64,000 nt of DNA from Pseudomonadota bacterium (GCA_037200975.1 JBBCGI010000001.1:248001-312000), one strand, 5' to 3'. Shown: positions 25,823-36,453, counted from the stretch's first letter. Notes: a model not told the origin generated them from the sequence alone. Program-made: numbers and translations.

Positions 25823-27094
25823 ATGTCCGTCGTCACCATCGTTCTCACCACCCTGTTCGTCACGGCCTTCGTGATCTGGATCGGCGCGAACCTCGCCACG
25901 ACGGAGAAACGCCTGCTGTATCGTCCGCGCCGCCTGTACACCAGCGGCGATGCGGATTTCCGGCGCGCGCTCGGCATCCTGCTCGGCCCGCCGCTGGTCT
26001 CCGGCAATCGCATCACGTCGCTGGTGAACGGCGCGCAGATCTATCCGGCGATGCTCAATGCGATTCGTACCGCGCAAACCAACATCACCTTCGAGACCTT
26101 CGTGTTTCGCGACGCGATGGGCGCGACGTTCGTCGAAGAGTTGTCCGCGGCAGCCAGGCGCGGCGTCCAGGTCCACATGCTGCTCGACTGGCTCGGCTCG
26201 CGGACCATGGATTCCAACCTGCTGGCCGCGGCGCGTGCCGCGGGCTGCGACCTGCACCTGTATCACCCGCCGTCCTGGTATCACCTGGGCCGGCTCAACA
26301 ATCGCACCCACCGCAAATTGCTGGTGATCGACGGCAAACTGGGTTTCACCGGCGGCGTCGGCATGGGTGTGGAGTGGGATGAAGGACTCTCGGGCGTGCC
26401 ACCCTGGCGCGAAACACATTTCAAGGCCGAAGGACCGGTGGTTGCCCAGATGCAGGCGGTCTTCGTCGACAACTGGATCAAGGCGACGGGCCGCGTGCTG
26501 CATGGCGCCGAATATTTCCCGAAGCTCTCGAACACCGCCGGCGACATGGATGCGCAGATGTTCGGCAGCTCGCCGGTCGGCGGCTCGGAGAGCATGCATC
26601 TCATGGTGCTGCTGGCGCTCAGCGCCGCGAAGACGTCGATCGACATCGAGAACGCGTACTTCGTGCCGGACAAACTGACGGTCGAATCGCTTTGCTCTGC
26701 GGCCCATCGCGGCGTGCGCGTGCGGATCGTGGTGCCCGGCCATTACACCGACGCCCGCATCGGCCGCTGGGCGGCGCATGGGTTGTACGGTCGGCTGCTC
26801 GAGGCCGGCATCCAGATCCACGAATACCAGCCGACGATGATGCACTGTAAGGTGATGGTCATCGACGGCGTGTGGTGCTCGATGGGCTCGGCCAACTTCG
26901 ACGACCGGTCGTTCCGCCTCAACGATGAAGCCAATCTCAACGTGTTCAGCGAGGACCTGGCGCGCGAACAGACCGCGCTCATCGATGCCGACATCGCGCA
27001 GTCGCGACGCATGGTGCTCAAGAAGTGGCGTAATCGGAAATTCGGCCGGCGCGTGAACGAACGGCTGGCACTGCTGCTGCGCTCGCAGTTGTAG
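25823..27094 (+). CDS. Cardiolipin synthase/phospholipase D-like protein
   Basis: Encodes 423 residues. One N-terminal membrane helix (~2-22) is followed by two PLD half-domains. HKD motif 1 is THRKLLVIDGKLGFTGG (~170) and motif 2 is MHCKVMVIDGVWCSMGSANFDDRS (~340), both with intact His, Lys and Asp. The single transmembrane anchor and length resemble ClsB/ClsC-type cardiolipin synthases, which condense phosphatidylglycerol (or PE and PG) into cardiolipin in the inner membrane. The ATG at 25823 is preferred because it places the helix at the N-terminus. It stands alone and ends 11 bases from a convergent gene. Confidence 0.88.
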   Translation: MSVVTIVLTTLFVTAFVIWIGANLATTEKRLLYRPRRLYTSGDADFRRALGILLGPPLVSGNRITSLVNGAQIYPAMLNAIRTAQTNITFETFVFRDAMGATFVEELSAAARRGVQVHMLLDWLGSRTMDSNLLAAARAAGCDLHLYHPPSWYHLGRLNNRTHRKLLVIDGKLGFTGGVGMGVEWDEGLSGVPPWRETHFKAEGPVVAQMQAVFVDNWIKATGRVLHGAEYFPKLSNTAGDMDAQMFGSSPVGGSESMHLMVLLALSAAKTSIDIENAYFVPDKLTVESLCSAAHRGVRVRIVVPGHYTDARIGRWAAHGLYGRLLEAGIQIHEYQPTMMHCKVMVIDGVWCSMGSANFDDRSFRLNDEANLNVFSEDLAREQTALIDADIAQSRRMVLKKWRNRKFGRRVNERLALLLRSQL

Positions 27095-27105
27095 CAGAGT
27101 TGGCG

Positions 27106-27663
27106 TCAGTCCCCGCCCACCTCGAAGCTGTTCCCGGCGTAAACGCTCTGGAAGTTCTCGATGTGGCGGCCCGTACAGCGCAGCACCTCCTGCTCGAGAT
27201 GCTTGAACTCCGCCGAACCGCGCTTGAACGCATAGAAGCCGCCGATCGAGGATACGAACGCGTCGCCCGCGCCGGCGACGGTCGAATCGCCATAACCCGA
27301 AATCAACACCGCCGCCAGCCTGGCGCCGGGCGTCACGTCGAGTTCCCAGGCCACGGCCTGGTGCGACGACAACACCAGTGCCACCGGACGCGGCACCGCT
27401 CTAACTAGCACCCTGACCGGTCCGCCGCCGCAGGGAACACCGGGAACCCGCATTGCCACGGCCTCGTAAACACTGACGGCTTCCATCTGCGCGGTACGCG
27501 CGCGGCGCGGCAGCAGTCCGCTTCCGGCGACGATGGTGAGCCCGTTGCGCGCCGGCCTCGATCTGGGCGCGGCCGCGCGCGCGGCTTTGACCGTCGCGGA
27601 TTCCTGCCCGTCGTCCTCATTGCGATTGAGATACGCGGCGAATTCCAGTGGACCGTAGTTCAT
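27106..27663 (-). CDS. Hypothetical protein, beta-rich C-terminal domain
   Basis: A 185-residue protein of unknown function starting at the ATG at 27663. There is no signal peptide. The first ~50 residues are basic and low in complexity, followed by a beta-rich part with VRVLVRAVPRPVALVLSSHQ and AWELDVTPGARLAAVLISGYG, then VSSIGGFYAFKRGSAEFKHLEQEVLRCTG. Similar LxxGxxVxWDLxxxPGA arrangements occur in uncharacterised proteobacterial proteins, as far as I recall, so it is probably a real conserved gene. It lies between a convergent cardiolipin synthase and a hybrid kinase on the same strand. Confidence 0.6.
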   Translation of the reverse strand: MNYGPLEFAAYLNRNEDDGQESATVKAARAAAPRSRPARNGLTIVAGSGLLPRRARTAQMEAVSVYEAVAMRVPGVPCGGGPVRVLVRAVPRPVALVLSSHQAVAWELDVTPGARLAAVLISGYGDSTVAGAGDAFVSSIGGFYAFKRGSAEFKHLEQEVLRCTGRHIENFQSVYAGNSFEVGGD

Positions 27664-27878
27664 GCCAATCCCTCATCGTGTGCGGCCGCGCCGCACCCAC
27701 TATGTGTCGCCACGCGCCGTTTTCCCCCACTTCGGGCGTAATCGTCTGCCGCGCCCTTAGGGGCGACATGTTCGTCCCGCGGGTCCTATCGTGCGGCCGC
27801 GGTGCCGACGCTTGTCAGTCGGGCTTCTACGTAGTGAGGAGCGTCTATCCAGGGCGCATCGAGTGTGCGCCGGGCGAA

Positions 27879-30161
<2,283 letters not shown>

Positions 30162-30341
30162 GACGATCGCAAATCCGTAGCCGCGCAGCGCAGATTTCTC
30201 GATCCACGGCCACAGGCGTGCAAAGCGCGTTTCCCCCGGATTTCGCGTTGGCAGGACACACTCCCCGAGCTGGCTTTCCGACGCGGAAGACTACTCTTTC
30301 CTCCGCGCAATCGCCCGGTCGGAGCGCCGCCGCCCTCGCCT

Positions 30342-30755
30342 TCAGGTCACCGGCGGAGGCTGGCCCGCGTGCATCGGCAGCGTCTCGTCGATCCACGCCC
30401 AGCCGGGTGCAGCGCCGGTCCAGATCGTGGTGCCGGGCCGCATCAGTTCGATGTCGTCCAATGCGCCGCCGCGCACGATCACGAGGTGCGGCCGCGCTTC
30501 GGCGGCACTGAAAACCTGCGTCCCGCACTTCGGACAGAAGCGCCGATGCATCACGTTGCCGCTGTCCGCGACGCTGCGATAGTCGGTCAATTCGCCTTCG
30601 ATCGTGAGCGCATCGCTCGGAAAAACCACGTTGACCGTGGCATTGCCGGCGGCCAGGTACTGGCATACCCGGCACCAGCACAGGCGCATCGAGATGGGTT
30701 GCGCGCTGAACCTGAATCGCACGCTCTTGCAAAGGCAGCCGCCGGTAATGTCCAT
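30342..30755 (-). CDS. GFA family protein (glutathione-dependent formaldehyde-activating enzyme-like)
   Basis: A 137-residue zinc protein of the GFA/CENP-V fold. Cysteine pairs are seen in GGCLCKSVRF, LCWCRVCQYLAAG and FCPKCGTQVF, matching the family's metal ligands, although the second motif has CWC rather than the usual CHC. The start used is the ATG at 30755, where homology begins. Most GFA proteins have no proven activity, and the link to formaldehyde is weak, though LigM-type chemistry nearby feeds the C1 pool. It is divergent from xthA by 36 bases. Confidence 0.85.
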   Translation of the reverse strand: MDITGGCLCKSVRFRFSAQPISMRLCWCRVCQYLAAGNATVNVVFPSDALTIEGELTDYRSVADSGNVMHRRFCPKCGTQVFSAAEARPHLVIVRGGALDDIELMRPGTTIWTGAAPGWAWIDETLPMHAGQPPPVT

Positions 30756-30791
30756 GCGCGGTATTTTGCCTCGCGCTTTATACTTGCGTGC

Positions 30792-31589
30792 ATGAAATTC
30801 TATTCGTGGAACGTCAACGGCATCCGTGCCGTCGTCAAGAAAGGCACCTTCCAGAAATTCATGGCCGAGCACCAGCCGGACATCCTGTGCCTGCAGGAAA
30901 CCAAGGCCGAGCGCGGCCAGGCCGAAATCGACCTCGCGGGGTATCACGAATACTGGAATTCCGCAGAGAAGAAAGGTTACTCCGGCACCGCGATCTTCAG
31001 CCGCCAGGAACCGATCAAGGTTACCAACGGATTCCCGAAGAGTTTCGCCGAGAAGTTTACGTTCGCCGACGAGCTCGAGCGGGATTCATCGAACGAAGGC
31101 CGCGTCATCACCGCGGAGTTCGAGAAGTTCTACGCAGTGACGGTCTACACGCCCAATGCGAAGGACGATCTGTCGCGCCTCAAGCTGCGCCACAAGCATT
31201 GGGATCCGGCTTTTCTCGCCTGGTGCAAGCAGCTCGACAAGAAAAAGCCGGTGATCTACTGCGGCGACCTCAACGTCGCGCACACCGAGCTCGATCTTGC
31301 GAACCCCAAGCCTAACAAGGGCAAGAAGGGCTTCACCGACGAGGAGCGCGAAGGCTTTCAGAACATGGTCGACGCCGGCTTCGTCGACACGTTCCGCATC
31401 TTCACCGAGGGCAACGGGCACTACTCATGGTGGTCGCATTTCGCCAATTCCCGCGCGCGCAACGTGGGATGGAGAATCGACTACGTGCTCGTGTCCGCGG
31501 CGATCAGCAAGAAAGTAAAAGAAGCGAAGATCCATGCCGATGTGCTGGGCAGCGATCACTGCCCGGTCAGCATCCGCATCGATATCTAG
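30792..31589 (+). CDS. xthA: Exodeoxyribonuclease III
   Basis: A 265-residue AP endonuclease/3'-5' exonuclease of base-excision repair. It begins MKFYSWNVNGIRA, followed by LCLQETKA (catalytic Glu), YTPNAKDD, YCGDLNVAH (Asp/Asn pair), WSHFANSRARNVGWRIDYVL and the terminal GSDHCPV with the catalytic Asp-His. All active-site motifs are intact and length is normal. A TATACT box (30779-30784) ends 7 bases before the ATG, with no Shine-Dalgarno, so a leaderless transcript is likely. It is divergent from the GFA gene. Confidence 0.95.
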   Translation: MKFYSWNVNGIRAVVKKGTFQKFMAEHQPDILCLQETKAERGQAEIDLAGYHEYWNSAEKKGYSGTAIFSRQEPIKVTNGFPKSFAEKFTFADELERDSSNEGRVITAEFEKFYAVTVYTPNAKDDLSRLKLRHKHWDPAFLAWCKQLDKKKPVIYCGDLNVAHTELDLANPKPNKGKKGFTDEEREGFQNMVDAGFVDTFRIFTEGNGHYSWWSHFANSRARNVGWRIDYVLVSAAISKKVKEAKIHADVLGSDHCPVSIRIDI

Positions 31590-31619
31590 CGCGACGCACG
31601 CCCTACCCGCTTTCCCGGA

Positions 31620-31666
31620 TTGACAGCCGCCGCGCGCACGGCTTACATTCACCCATATGGGTGAAT
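31620..31666 (+). promoter_or_regulatory. Promoter and palindromic operator of the arsR-type operon
   Basis: TTGACA (31620-31625), a 17-base spacer and TTACAT (31643-31648) form a good sigma-70 promoter. A perfect 20-base palindrome, ATTCACCCAT and its complement, covers 31647-31666, directly over the predicted start point and the ATG at 31657. Repressor bound there would block initiation. The ATG falls at about position +1 to +2. Confidence 0.8.
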
Positions 31667-31998
31667 ATCAATCGGCCCGACTCGACGGGGTTTTCAATGC
31701 CTTGTGCGATCCGACGCGCCGCGCGATTCTCGCGCGCCTCACGGACGCCGACGCTCGCGTCACCGAGATCGCGGGAGATTTCCCGATTTCGCTCAATTCC
31801 ATTTCCAAACACATCCGCATGCTGGAACGCGCGGGCCTGCTGCGCCGCTCGATCGTCGGCCGCGATCACGTGTTGTCGCTGAACGCCGCGCCACTCGCGG
31901 AAGCCATGGCGTGGATCGAGCGTTACCGCAGCTTCTGGGAAAGCCGCCTGGCGGCGCTCGAGTCGTACGTCATCAACAAGAAGAGGAAACGCAAATGA
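31657..31998 (+). CDS. ArsR family transcriptional regulator
   Basis: A 113-residue winged-helix repressor beginning MGEYQSARLDGVFNALCDPTRRAILARL, with the recognition helix in ISLNSISKHIRMLERAGLLRRS. It lacks the CxC metal site of metal-sensing ArsR proteins; this subtype, always next to an SRPBCC gene, responds to unknown signals. There is no Shine-Dalgarno and the start codon lies inside its own operator, so leaderless translation and autorepression are likely. The stop overlaps the SRPBCC start by four bases. Confidence 0.92.
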   Translation: MGEYQSARLDGVFNALCDPTRRAILARLTDADARVTEIAGDFPISLNSISKHIRMLERAGLLRRSIVGRDHVLSLNAAPLAEAMAWIERYRSFWESRLAALESYVINKKRKRK

Positions 31999-32441
31999 AC
32001 GCTGCGCTCGCCAGTGCCGCCGTAGTAGTGAGGCGCACGATCTCCGCATCCGCCGAAGACCTGTTCGACGCCTGGCTCGACCCCGAGGCACTCGCCACCT
32101 GGATGCGTCCCGGCGCCATCCGCAGCACGGTGGCGAAGGTCGAACCGCGGGTCGGCGGATCCTACGAGATCACCATGCAAGGGCAGTCCGGCCCCATCGT
32201 GCACCGCGGGGTGTACCAGCAGATAGACCGGCCGAAGCGCCTGGTCTTCACCTGGGCCTCGCCGGGCACGGAGCTGCGCGACACGCTGGTCACCGTCGAT
32301 TTCGTCCCCGCGGGCAAACGCACCGAGATCATTGTCACGCACGAGCAATTGCCCGAGAGCGCGCGCCCCTCGCACAGCAATGGCTGGACCAGCGGCCTGC
32401 AGCACCTGGACGAAGCCTGCCAGCAAGGTCTGCTCGGATGA
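31995..32441 (+). CDS. SRPBCC (AHSA1-like) domain protein
   Basis: Encodes 148 residues of the START-like helix-grip fold. VVVRRTISASAEDLFDAWLDPEALATWM opens the domain, VGGSYEITM and HRGVYQQIDRPKRLVFTW lie in the middle, and GWTSGLQHLDE ends it, all typical of AHSA1/ATPase-activator-like proteins paired with ArsR regulators. It probably binds a small hydrophobic ligand. It overlaps both neighbours by four bases, so it is co-translated with ArsR and the SDR. No catalytic residues are assignable. Confidence 0.9.
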   Translation: MNAALASAAVVVRRTISASAEDLFDAWLDPEALATWMRPGAIRSTVAKVEPRVGGSYEITMQGQSGPIVHRGVYQQIDRPKRLVFTWASPGTELRDTLVTVDFVPAGKRTEIIVTHEQLPESARPSHSNGWTSGLQHLDEACQQGLLG

Positions 32442-33238
32442 GTCCGCTGCTCTCCAACAAGACGGCCGTCGTCTACGGCGGTGGCGGTGCGATCGGCGCC
32501 GCCGCGGCACGGGTGTTTGCGCGCGAGGGCGCGAGCGTGTTTCTCGCCGGGCGCACGCGTTCGAAGCTCGAAGCGGTCGCGACGGACATCCGCTCCGCGG
32601 GCGGCCGCGCGGAGGTGGCCGTGCTCGATGTGTTCGACGAACCCGCGGTGCACGCGCATGCCGATGCGGTGGCGCGGAAGACCGGCCGCATCGACGTCGT
32701 GCTCAACGGCATCGGCATCGTGCACGTCCAGGGAAAGTCCTTCACCGAAACCACGCTGGCCGAATACGAACAGCCCATCACGGCCACCGTGCGGGCGCAG
32801 TTCATCACCGCGCAGGCGGTGGCCCGCCACATGGTCGCGGGCGGCGTCATCCTGTCGTTGACCACTCCGGGTGGGCGTATCGCGGGCAAGGGATTTCTGG
32901 CCAACGGTGTGTTCTCGGCCGCCACCGAAGCATTTTCACGCCTGCTGGCCGCCGAACTGGGCGATCGGGGCATCCGCACCGTGTGTCTGCGACCCGACGC
33001 GTTGCCCGACGCCGTCGAACTCTCGCACGCGCGTGAGGTGTTCGAAGGTGTGTCGAAACGCGTCGGCATTCCAGTGCACGAAATGCTCGCCGAACATGGC
33101 CGCACGTCCACCTTGTTAGGCCGGCTGCCGCGGTTGGCCGAAGTCGCGGAGTTCGCGGCCTTCGTCGCGTCGGATCGTGCCGGCGCCATGACGGGCGCCA
33201 TCGCCAATCTCACCTGCGGCTCGATGGTGGACGCGTGA
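32438..33238 (+). CDS. SDR family protein lacking the YxxxK catalytic motif
   Basis: A 266-residue Rossmann protein. The cofactor motif is VVYGGGGAIGAAAARVFAREGA, with LAGRTRSKL after strand 2 (Arg suggesting NADP) and LDVFDEPA. The usual NAG is NGIG (VVLNGIGIVH). In the active-site region the segment NGVFSAATEAFSRLLAAEL aligns with the usual YxxSKAAVEAFTRxLAxE, so Tyr becomes Asn and Lys becomes Ser; a Ser upstream (LSLTTPGG) is kept. It may bind NADP(H) without standard SDR catalysis, or catalyse a different reaction. It overlaps the neighbouring genes by four bases on each side. Confidence 0.88.
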   Translation: MSPLLSNKTAVVYGGGGAIGAAAARVFAREGASVFLAGRTRSKLEAVATDIRSAGGRAEVAVLDVFDEPAVHAHADAVARKTGRIDVVLNGIGIVHVQGKSFTETTLAEYEQPITATVRAQFITAQAVARHMVAGGVILSLTTPGGRIAGKGFLANGVFSAATEAFSRLLAAELGDRGIRTVCLRPDALPDAVELSHAREVFEGVSKRVGIPVHEMLAEHGRTSTLLGRLPRLAEVAEFAAFVASDRAGAMTGAIANLTCGSMVDA

Positions 33239-33912
33239 ACGCGGCCATCAGGATCACGGCGCTGCCGTGGGCGCCGCCGCAATTCCAGGGCCAGGTCCGC
33301 GACCTGGCCGTTCGCTGGGCGCTCGAGGAAGCGGGGCTGCCCTATGCGGTCGATTTGTTGGGCGACGAAACGCGCAATGCCCCGGCTTTTCGCCGGCAAC
33401 AGCCCTTCGGCCAGGTGCCCACGTACACGGAAGACGGCATCGAATTGTTCGAGACCGGCGCCATCGTCCTGCACATCGCGGAGAAGCCGCCGTTGCCCGG
33501 CCGCACGGCACTGTTGCCGGTGGATTCCGCGGCGCGCGCACGCGCCAGGGCGTGGCTGTTCGCCGCCCTCAACTCTCTCGACGTCGACATCACCACGCTC
33601 GGCGACATCGACCACTGGGCGCCGGACGAACCCTGGGGCATCACCCGTCGCCCGCAGCTCGAACAGGCGGTGCGCGCGCGGCTGGAAATCCTCGCCGCTC
33701 AATTCGCGGAGCGCGAATATCTCGCGGGCGATTTCAGCGCCGCCGACATCATGACGATCATGGTGCTGCGCGCGCTGCGCCACACCACACTGGTCGACGA
33801 CATTGCCGCGCTGCGGGCCTGGCGCGACCGCTGCGAAGCGCGCGCAGCCTTTCAACGTTCGCTGGCCGCGCAACTGCAGGAATATGCGCGGCACGCACCC
33901 AGATCCGAGTAG
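33235..33912 (+). CDS. Glutathione S-transferase family protein (first of tandem pair)
   Basis: A 225-residue protein starting at a GTG that overlaps the SDR stop. The thioredoxin-like N-domain carries LAVRWALEEAGLPYAVDLLG and QQPFGQVPTYTEDGIELFETGAIVLHIAE, with the cis-Pro and the Glu-Thr/Ser glutathione contact. The C-domain is helical, with YLAGDFSAADIMTIMVLR containing the conserved N-cap Ser-x-x-Asp. The sequence at the usual catalytic Ser/Cys/Tyr position near the N-terminus (WAPPQFQGQ) has no obvious nucleophile. It is paralogous to the next gene. Confidence 0.9.
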   Translation: MNAAIRITALPWAPPQFQGQVRDLAVRWALEEAGLPYAVDLLGDETRNAPAFRRQQPFGQVPTYTEDGIELFETGAIVLHIAEKPPLPGRTALLPVDSAARARARAWLFAALNSLDVDITTLGDIDHWAPDEPWGITRRPQLEQAVRARLEILAAQFAEREYLAGDFSAADIMTIMVLRALRHTTLVDDIAALRAWRDRCEARAAFQRSLAAQLQEYARHAPRSE

Positions 33913-33926
33913 TACCAGAGGTTCAC

Positions 33927-34586
33927 ATGACCAACATCCGCGTCACCGGTTTCAAGTGGGTTCCTCCTTTTGCGCAGGGCCTCGTGCGCGATCTGCGCGT
34001 GCGCTGGGCGCTCGAAGAGGCCGGCCTGCCGTACGAGGAAAACCTGCTCGGCCAGGGCGAACAGAATTCTGCGCAGCATCGCGCAGTCCAGCCGTTCGGC
34101 CAGGTGCCGGTCTACGAGGAAGACGACCTCACGCTGTTCGAATCGGGCTCCATCGTTTTGCACATCGGCGAAAAATCCCCTGCGCTGCTGCCGCGCGAGC
34201 CCGGCGCGCGCGCCCGCGTGATCACCTGGATGTTCGCCGCGCTGAACTCGGTCGAGCCTCCTCTGCTGACGCTCGCCGCGCTCGACTCGTTTTTCGCGCA
34301 GGAAGAATGGGCGCGGCTGCGCAAACCGAGCGCGCTCGCGATGGCGCAGTCGCGTCTCAATGGTCTCGCAGCGGGGCTCGGCGATCGGGATTACTTCGCC
34401 GGAACTTTCTCGGCGGCGGATATCCTGATGACGACGGTATTGCGTTTCATCAAACACACGCCGTTGGTCGCCGACATGCCCACGCTGGCCGCCTATCAGG
34501 CGCGCTGCGAAGCGCGGCCGGCCTTCCAGCGCGCGCTCGAGTCGCAACTCGCTCCATTTGCGAAGTACGCGCCGGCCGCCGCATGA
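33927..34586 (+). CDS. Glutathione S-transferase family protein (second of tandem pair)
   Basis: Encodes 219 residues, similar to the preceding gene along its length and clearly a tandem duplicate that has diverged: VRDLRVRWALEEAGLPYEENLLG, QPFGQVPVYEEDDLTLFESGSIVLHIGEKSPALLP, and YFAGTFSAADILMTTVLRFIKHTPLV. AGAGG lies before the ATG at 33927, 14 bases after the previous stop. It is the last gene of the ArsR-SRPBCC-SDR-GST-GST operon. Conjugation or isomerisation of a xenobiotic is likely, but the substrate cannot be told. Confidence 0.91.
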   Translation: MTNIRVTGFKWVPPFAQGLVRDLRVRWALEEAGLPYEENLLGQGEQNSAQHRAVQPFGQVPVYEEDDLTLFESGSIVLHIGEKSPALLPREPGARARVITWMFAALNSVEPPLLTLAALDSFFAQEEWARLRKPSALAMAQSRLNGLAAGLGDRDYFAGTFSAADILMTTVLRFIKHTPLVADMPTLAAYQARCEARPAFQRALESQLAPFAKYAPAAA

Positions 34587-34589
34587 ACG

Positions 34590-35426
34590 TCAGAACGGCA
34601 CGCCGATGACGAAGCGCCACGAGCTCAACGGACCCGCGAGCCGGTAACCGAAGCCGATACGCGGCGCATCGAAACGCCAGATCTTGAGCGCGGGACGCGT
34701 GCTCAGCGTGAACCCGAACTCCGCCTGGATCGGCTGCCTGCGTGCGTTGGCCACCGGCGCGGTCGGCGGATCGACGACCGCGTCGAAAATCGCGTACAGC
34801 CCGAGCTCAGGTTCGCGCCCGCGCAGCTTTACGCCCAGGCCGCGCGTGATGTCGACGCCGTATCGCAGCCGCACGAACTGGTCTGCCGGCACGTCGTGCC
34901 GGTACTCGACGCCGGCGTAACTCAATTCGCCGCGCAGGAATTGATTCCAGCCCTGCCATTCGCCGTGGCGCTCGAGGCGCAGCCCCGCGCCGTACAGGAT
35001 GCCGCCCAGGCTGCTGGACGCGAAGCTCAGGCCCGCGCGCGCGTAGGGAATGAGATGCCAGTCGTCGCGCAATAGATAGTCGAGCTCGAAGCCCGGCACG
35101 ATGCTGATGCTGTCGACGCGCGTCGGCGGCCCTTCCGACAGAACGTCCACCGGGTTGAAGTCGAAGAAGCCGGTGGTCACCGGCAGTACGAAACGCAGGC
35201 CCGGTGTGCCCGCGCGGCTGACGCGCAGGTCGTGATCGTAGGTCAGTCGATAGACCTGCAGCGTGCGGCCGTCCATGTCGTAGACGCCGCTGCCGAGATC
35301 GGTCGCGAACACGTAGTTGACGGATGAGCCGACCGCATCCTCCTCGGCTGCGTTCTGTGCGATGGCAGGCGCAGCGCACAGAGCGAGCAGTGCCGCGACC
35401 CGCGCCGCGTCAGCGATGCAACGCAC
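34590..35426 (-). CDS. Outer-membrane beta-barrel protein
   Basis: Encodes 278 residues with a signal peptide (ending AAPAIAQ, ~24). The mature part has regular beta-hairpins: LQVYRLTYDHDLRVSR, GLRFVLPVTTGFFDF, SIVPGFELDYLL, WHLIPYARAGLSFASSS, FLRGELSYAGVEYRHDV and a last strand SWRFVIGVPF ending in Phe, as BamA substrates do. It resembles small solitary autotransporter-type barrels. It is convergent with the GST gene by only 3 bases. Function is unknown; membrane permeability or envelope stability are possible. Confidence 0.72.
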   Translation of the reverse strand: MRCIADAARVAALLALCAAPAIAQNAAEEDAVGSSVNYVFATDLGSGVYDMDGRTLQVYRLTYDHDLRVSRAGTPGLRFVLPVTTGFFDFNPVDVLSEGPPTRVDSISIVPGFELDYLLRDDWHLIPYARAGLSFASSSLGGILYGAGLRLERHGEWQGWNQFLRGELSYAGVEYRHDVPADQFVRLRYGVDITRGLGVKLRGREPELGLYAIFDAVVDPPTAPVANARRQPIQAEFGFTLSTRPALKIWRFDAPRIGFGYRLAGPLSSWRFVIGVPF

Positions 35427-35530
35427 CGCCCTTTCCGTGATCAGGTTTCAACATGGGCGCGACAATGCCATAACGCACGCGCACGTGGCTGCGCAAATGA
35501 CGGCGCGACAACGACGCGATCAGGCGGCCC

Positions 35531-36247
35531 TCAGTGCGCTGCCGTGTGGGTCCGCGGCGTGCGCACAAGACGTGGCGTGAACAATCTTTCGCCGCGCAAG
35601 AATGTCTCCGTCGCCGGCCGGAATTTCTGCGCCAGCGCTCGCTTGACCGTCGCGGCGACTCGCCGCCCCGCGGCGAACGCGTTCACATCGCCGAGCACGA
35701 ACTGCGTCGAGTCGTCCAGCAGCTCGATGTCGCGCGCGGCGAGCCAGTACATCAACCCCTGGTGGCTGCGGATCCGGTTGGGCAGCCCGGGCTGCAGCAA
35801 ACCGATCAGCTCGATGGGCGGGAGGCTGCTCACCAGCTTGTCGTAGACGATCGTGGAGCCATCGGCGAGTTCGACCGCGTGGGTTGCGGGAGAGATACGA
35901 GTCACGCGCGTCCGCAGCCGTAATTCGCCGCGCAGCAGCGGCACCAGGCTCTCGAGCGATTCGCGCGTGTTCGACTCCTGCGATGAATCCTCGATCGGGT
36001 CCAGGCGCGGCGGAATCCAGCGCGCGACCACGTGATGATCATGGATATCGCTCCCGGCCTCGCAGCCCGTCGATACTTCGCCCAACTGCGCCCGCCGTTC
36101 GAGCAGCAGGCTGTGTTCGCCCAGATGCAGCGCCGCCGTGATGCCGGCCGCACCGGCACCGATGATGACGATGCGTCGTCGCTCTGGAACGACGTCCAAC
36201 GGGGGCGCGAAATATCGCGCAGGAAACGTGCAGATCATCGCAGGCAA
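35531..36247 (-). CDS. Small FAD/NAD(P)-binding oxidoreductase-like protein
   Basis: Encodes 238 residues. Near the N-terminus RRIVIIGAGAAGITAALHLGEHSLLLERRAQLGEV is an intact dinucleotide-binding motif as in amine oxidase/protoporphyrinogen oxidase-type flavoproteins, and YDKLVSSLPPIELIGLL is the corresponding later block. At 238 residues it is about half the length of such enzymes, so the substrate-binding domain is missing or shrunken. It may be a truncated relic or a compact family. No stop-disrupted remainder is seen beside it. Confidence 0.65.
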   Translation of the reverse strand: MPAMICTFPARYFAPPLDVVPERRRIVIIGAGAAGITAALHLGEHSLLLERRAQLGEVSTGCEAGSDIHDHHVVARWIPPRLDPIEDSSQESNTRESLESLVPLLRGELRLRTRVTRISPATHAVELADGSTIVYDKLVSSLPPIELIGLLQPGLPNRIRSHQGLMYWLAARDIELLDDSTQFVLGDVNAFAAGRRVAATVKRALAQKFRPATETFLRGERLFTPRLVRTPRTHTAAH

Positions 36248-36264
36248 ACCTCGGGACGAAGCGC

Positions 36265-36363
36265 TCAGGCGCCCTGCGATTCCTTCACTTTCCTGCTGAG
36301 CAGCACGCCCACCAGAATTCCGGACAACACCGCCGCCAAGGTCGCTTGAAGGATGGCTTTCAT
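36265..36363 (-). CDS. Possible 32-residue single-helix membrane peptide
   Basis: The ATG at 36363 opens a 32-codon frame: MKAILQATLAAVLSGILVGVLLS, then a basic/polar tail RKVKESQGA. It is a textbook short membrane anchor with a cytoplasmic tail. GAGG lies immediately before the ATG, too close to be an ideal ribosome site, and GAAGGG lies about 14 bases upstream. It sits downstream of the giant autotransporter gene on the same strand, 90 bases after its stop. No homologue is recognised. Confidence 0.4.
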   Translation of the reverse strand: MKAILQATLAAVLSGILVGVLLSRKVKESQGA

Positions 36364-36453
36364 CCTCGCAGTCTCACCCTTCGTTCTTCGCCCGGCTGTC
36401 CTCTGCGCCCCGCCATCCACTGTCAGCACGCTCCTATCCGCCGTTCCCGTTCC

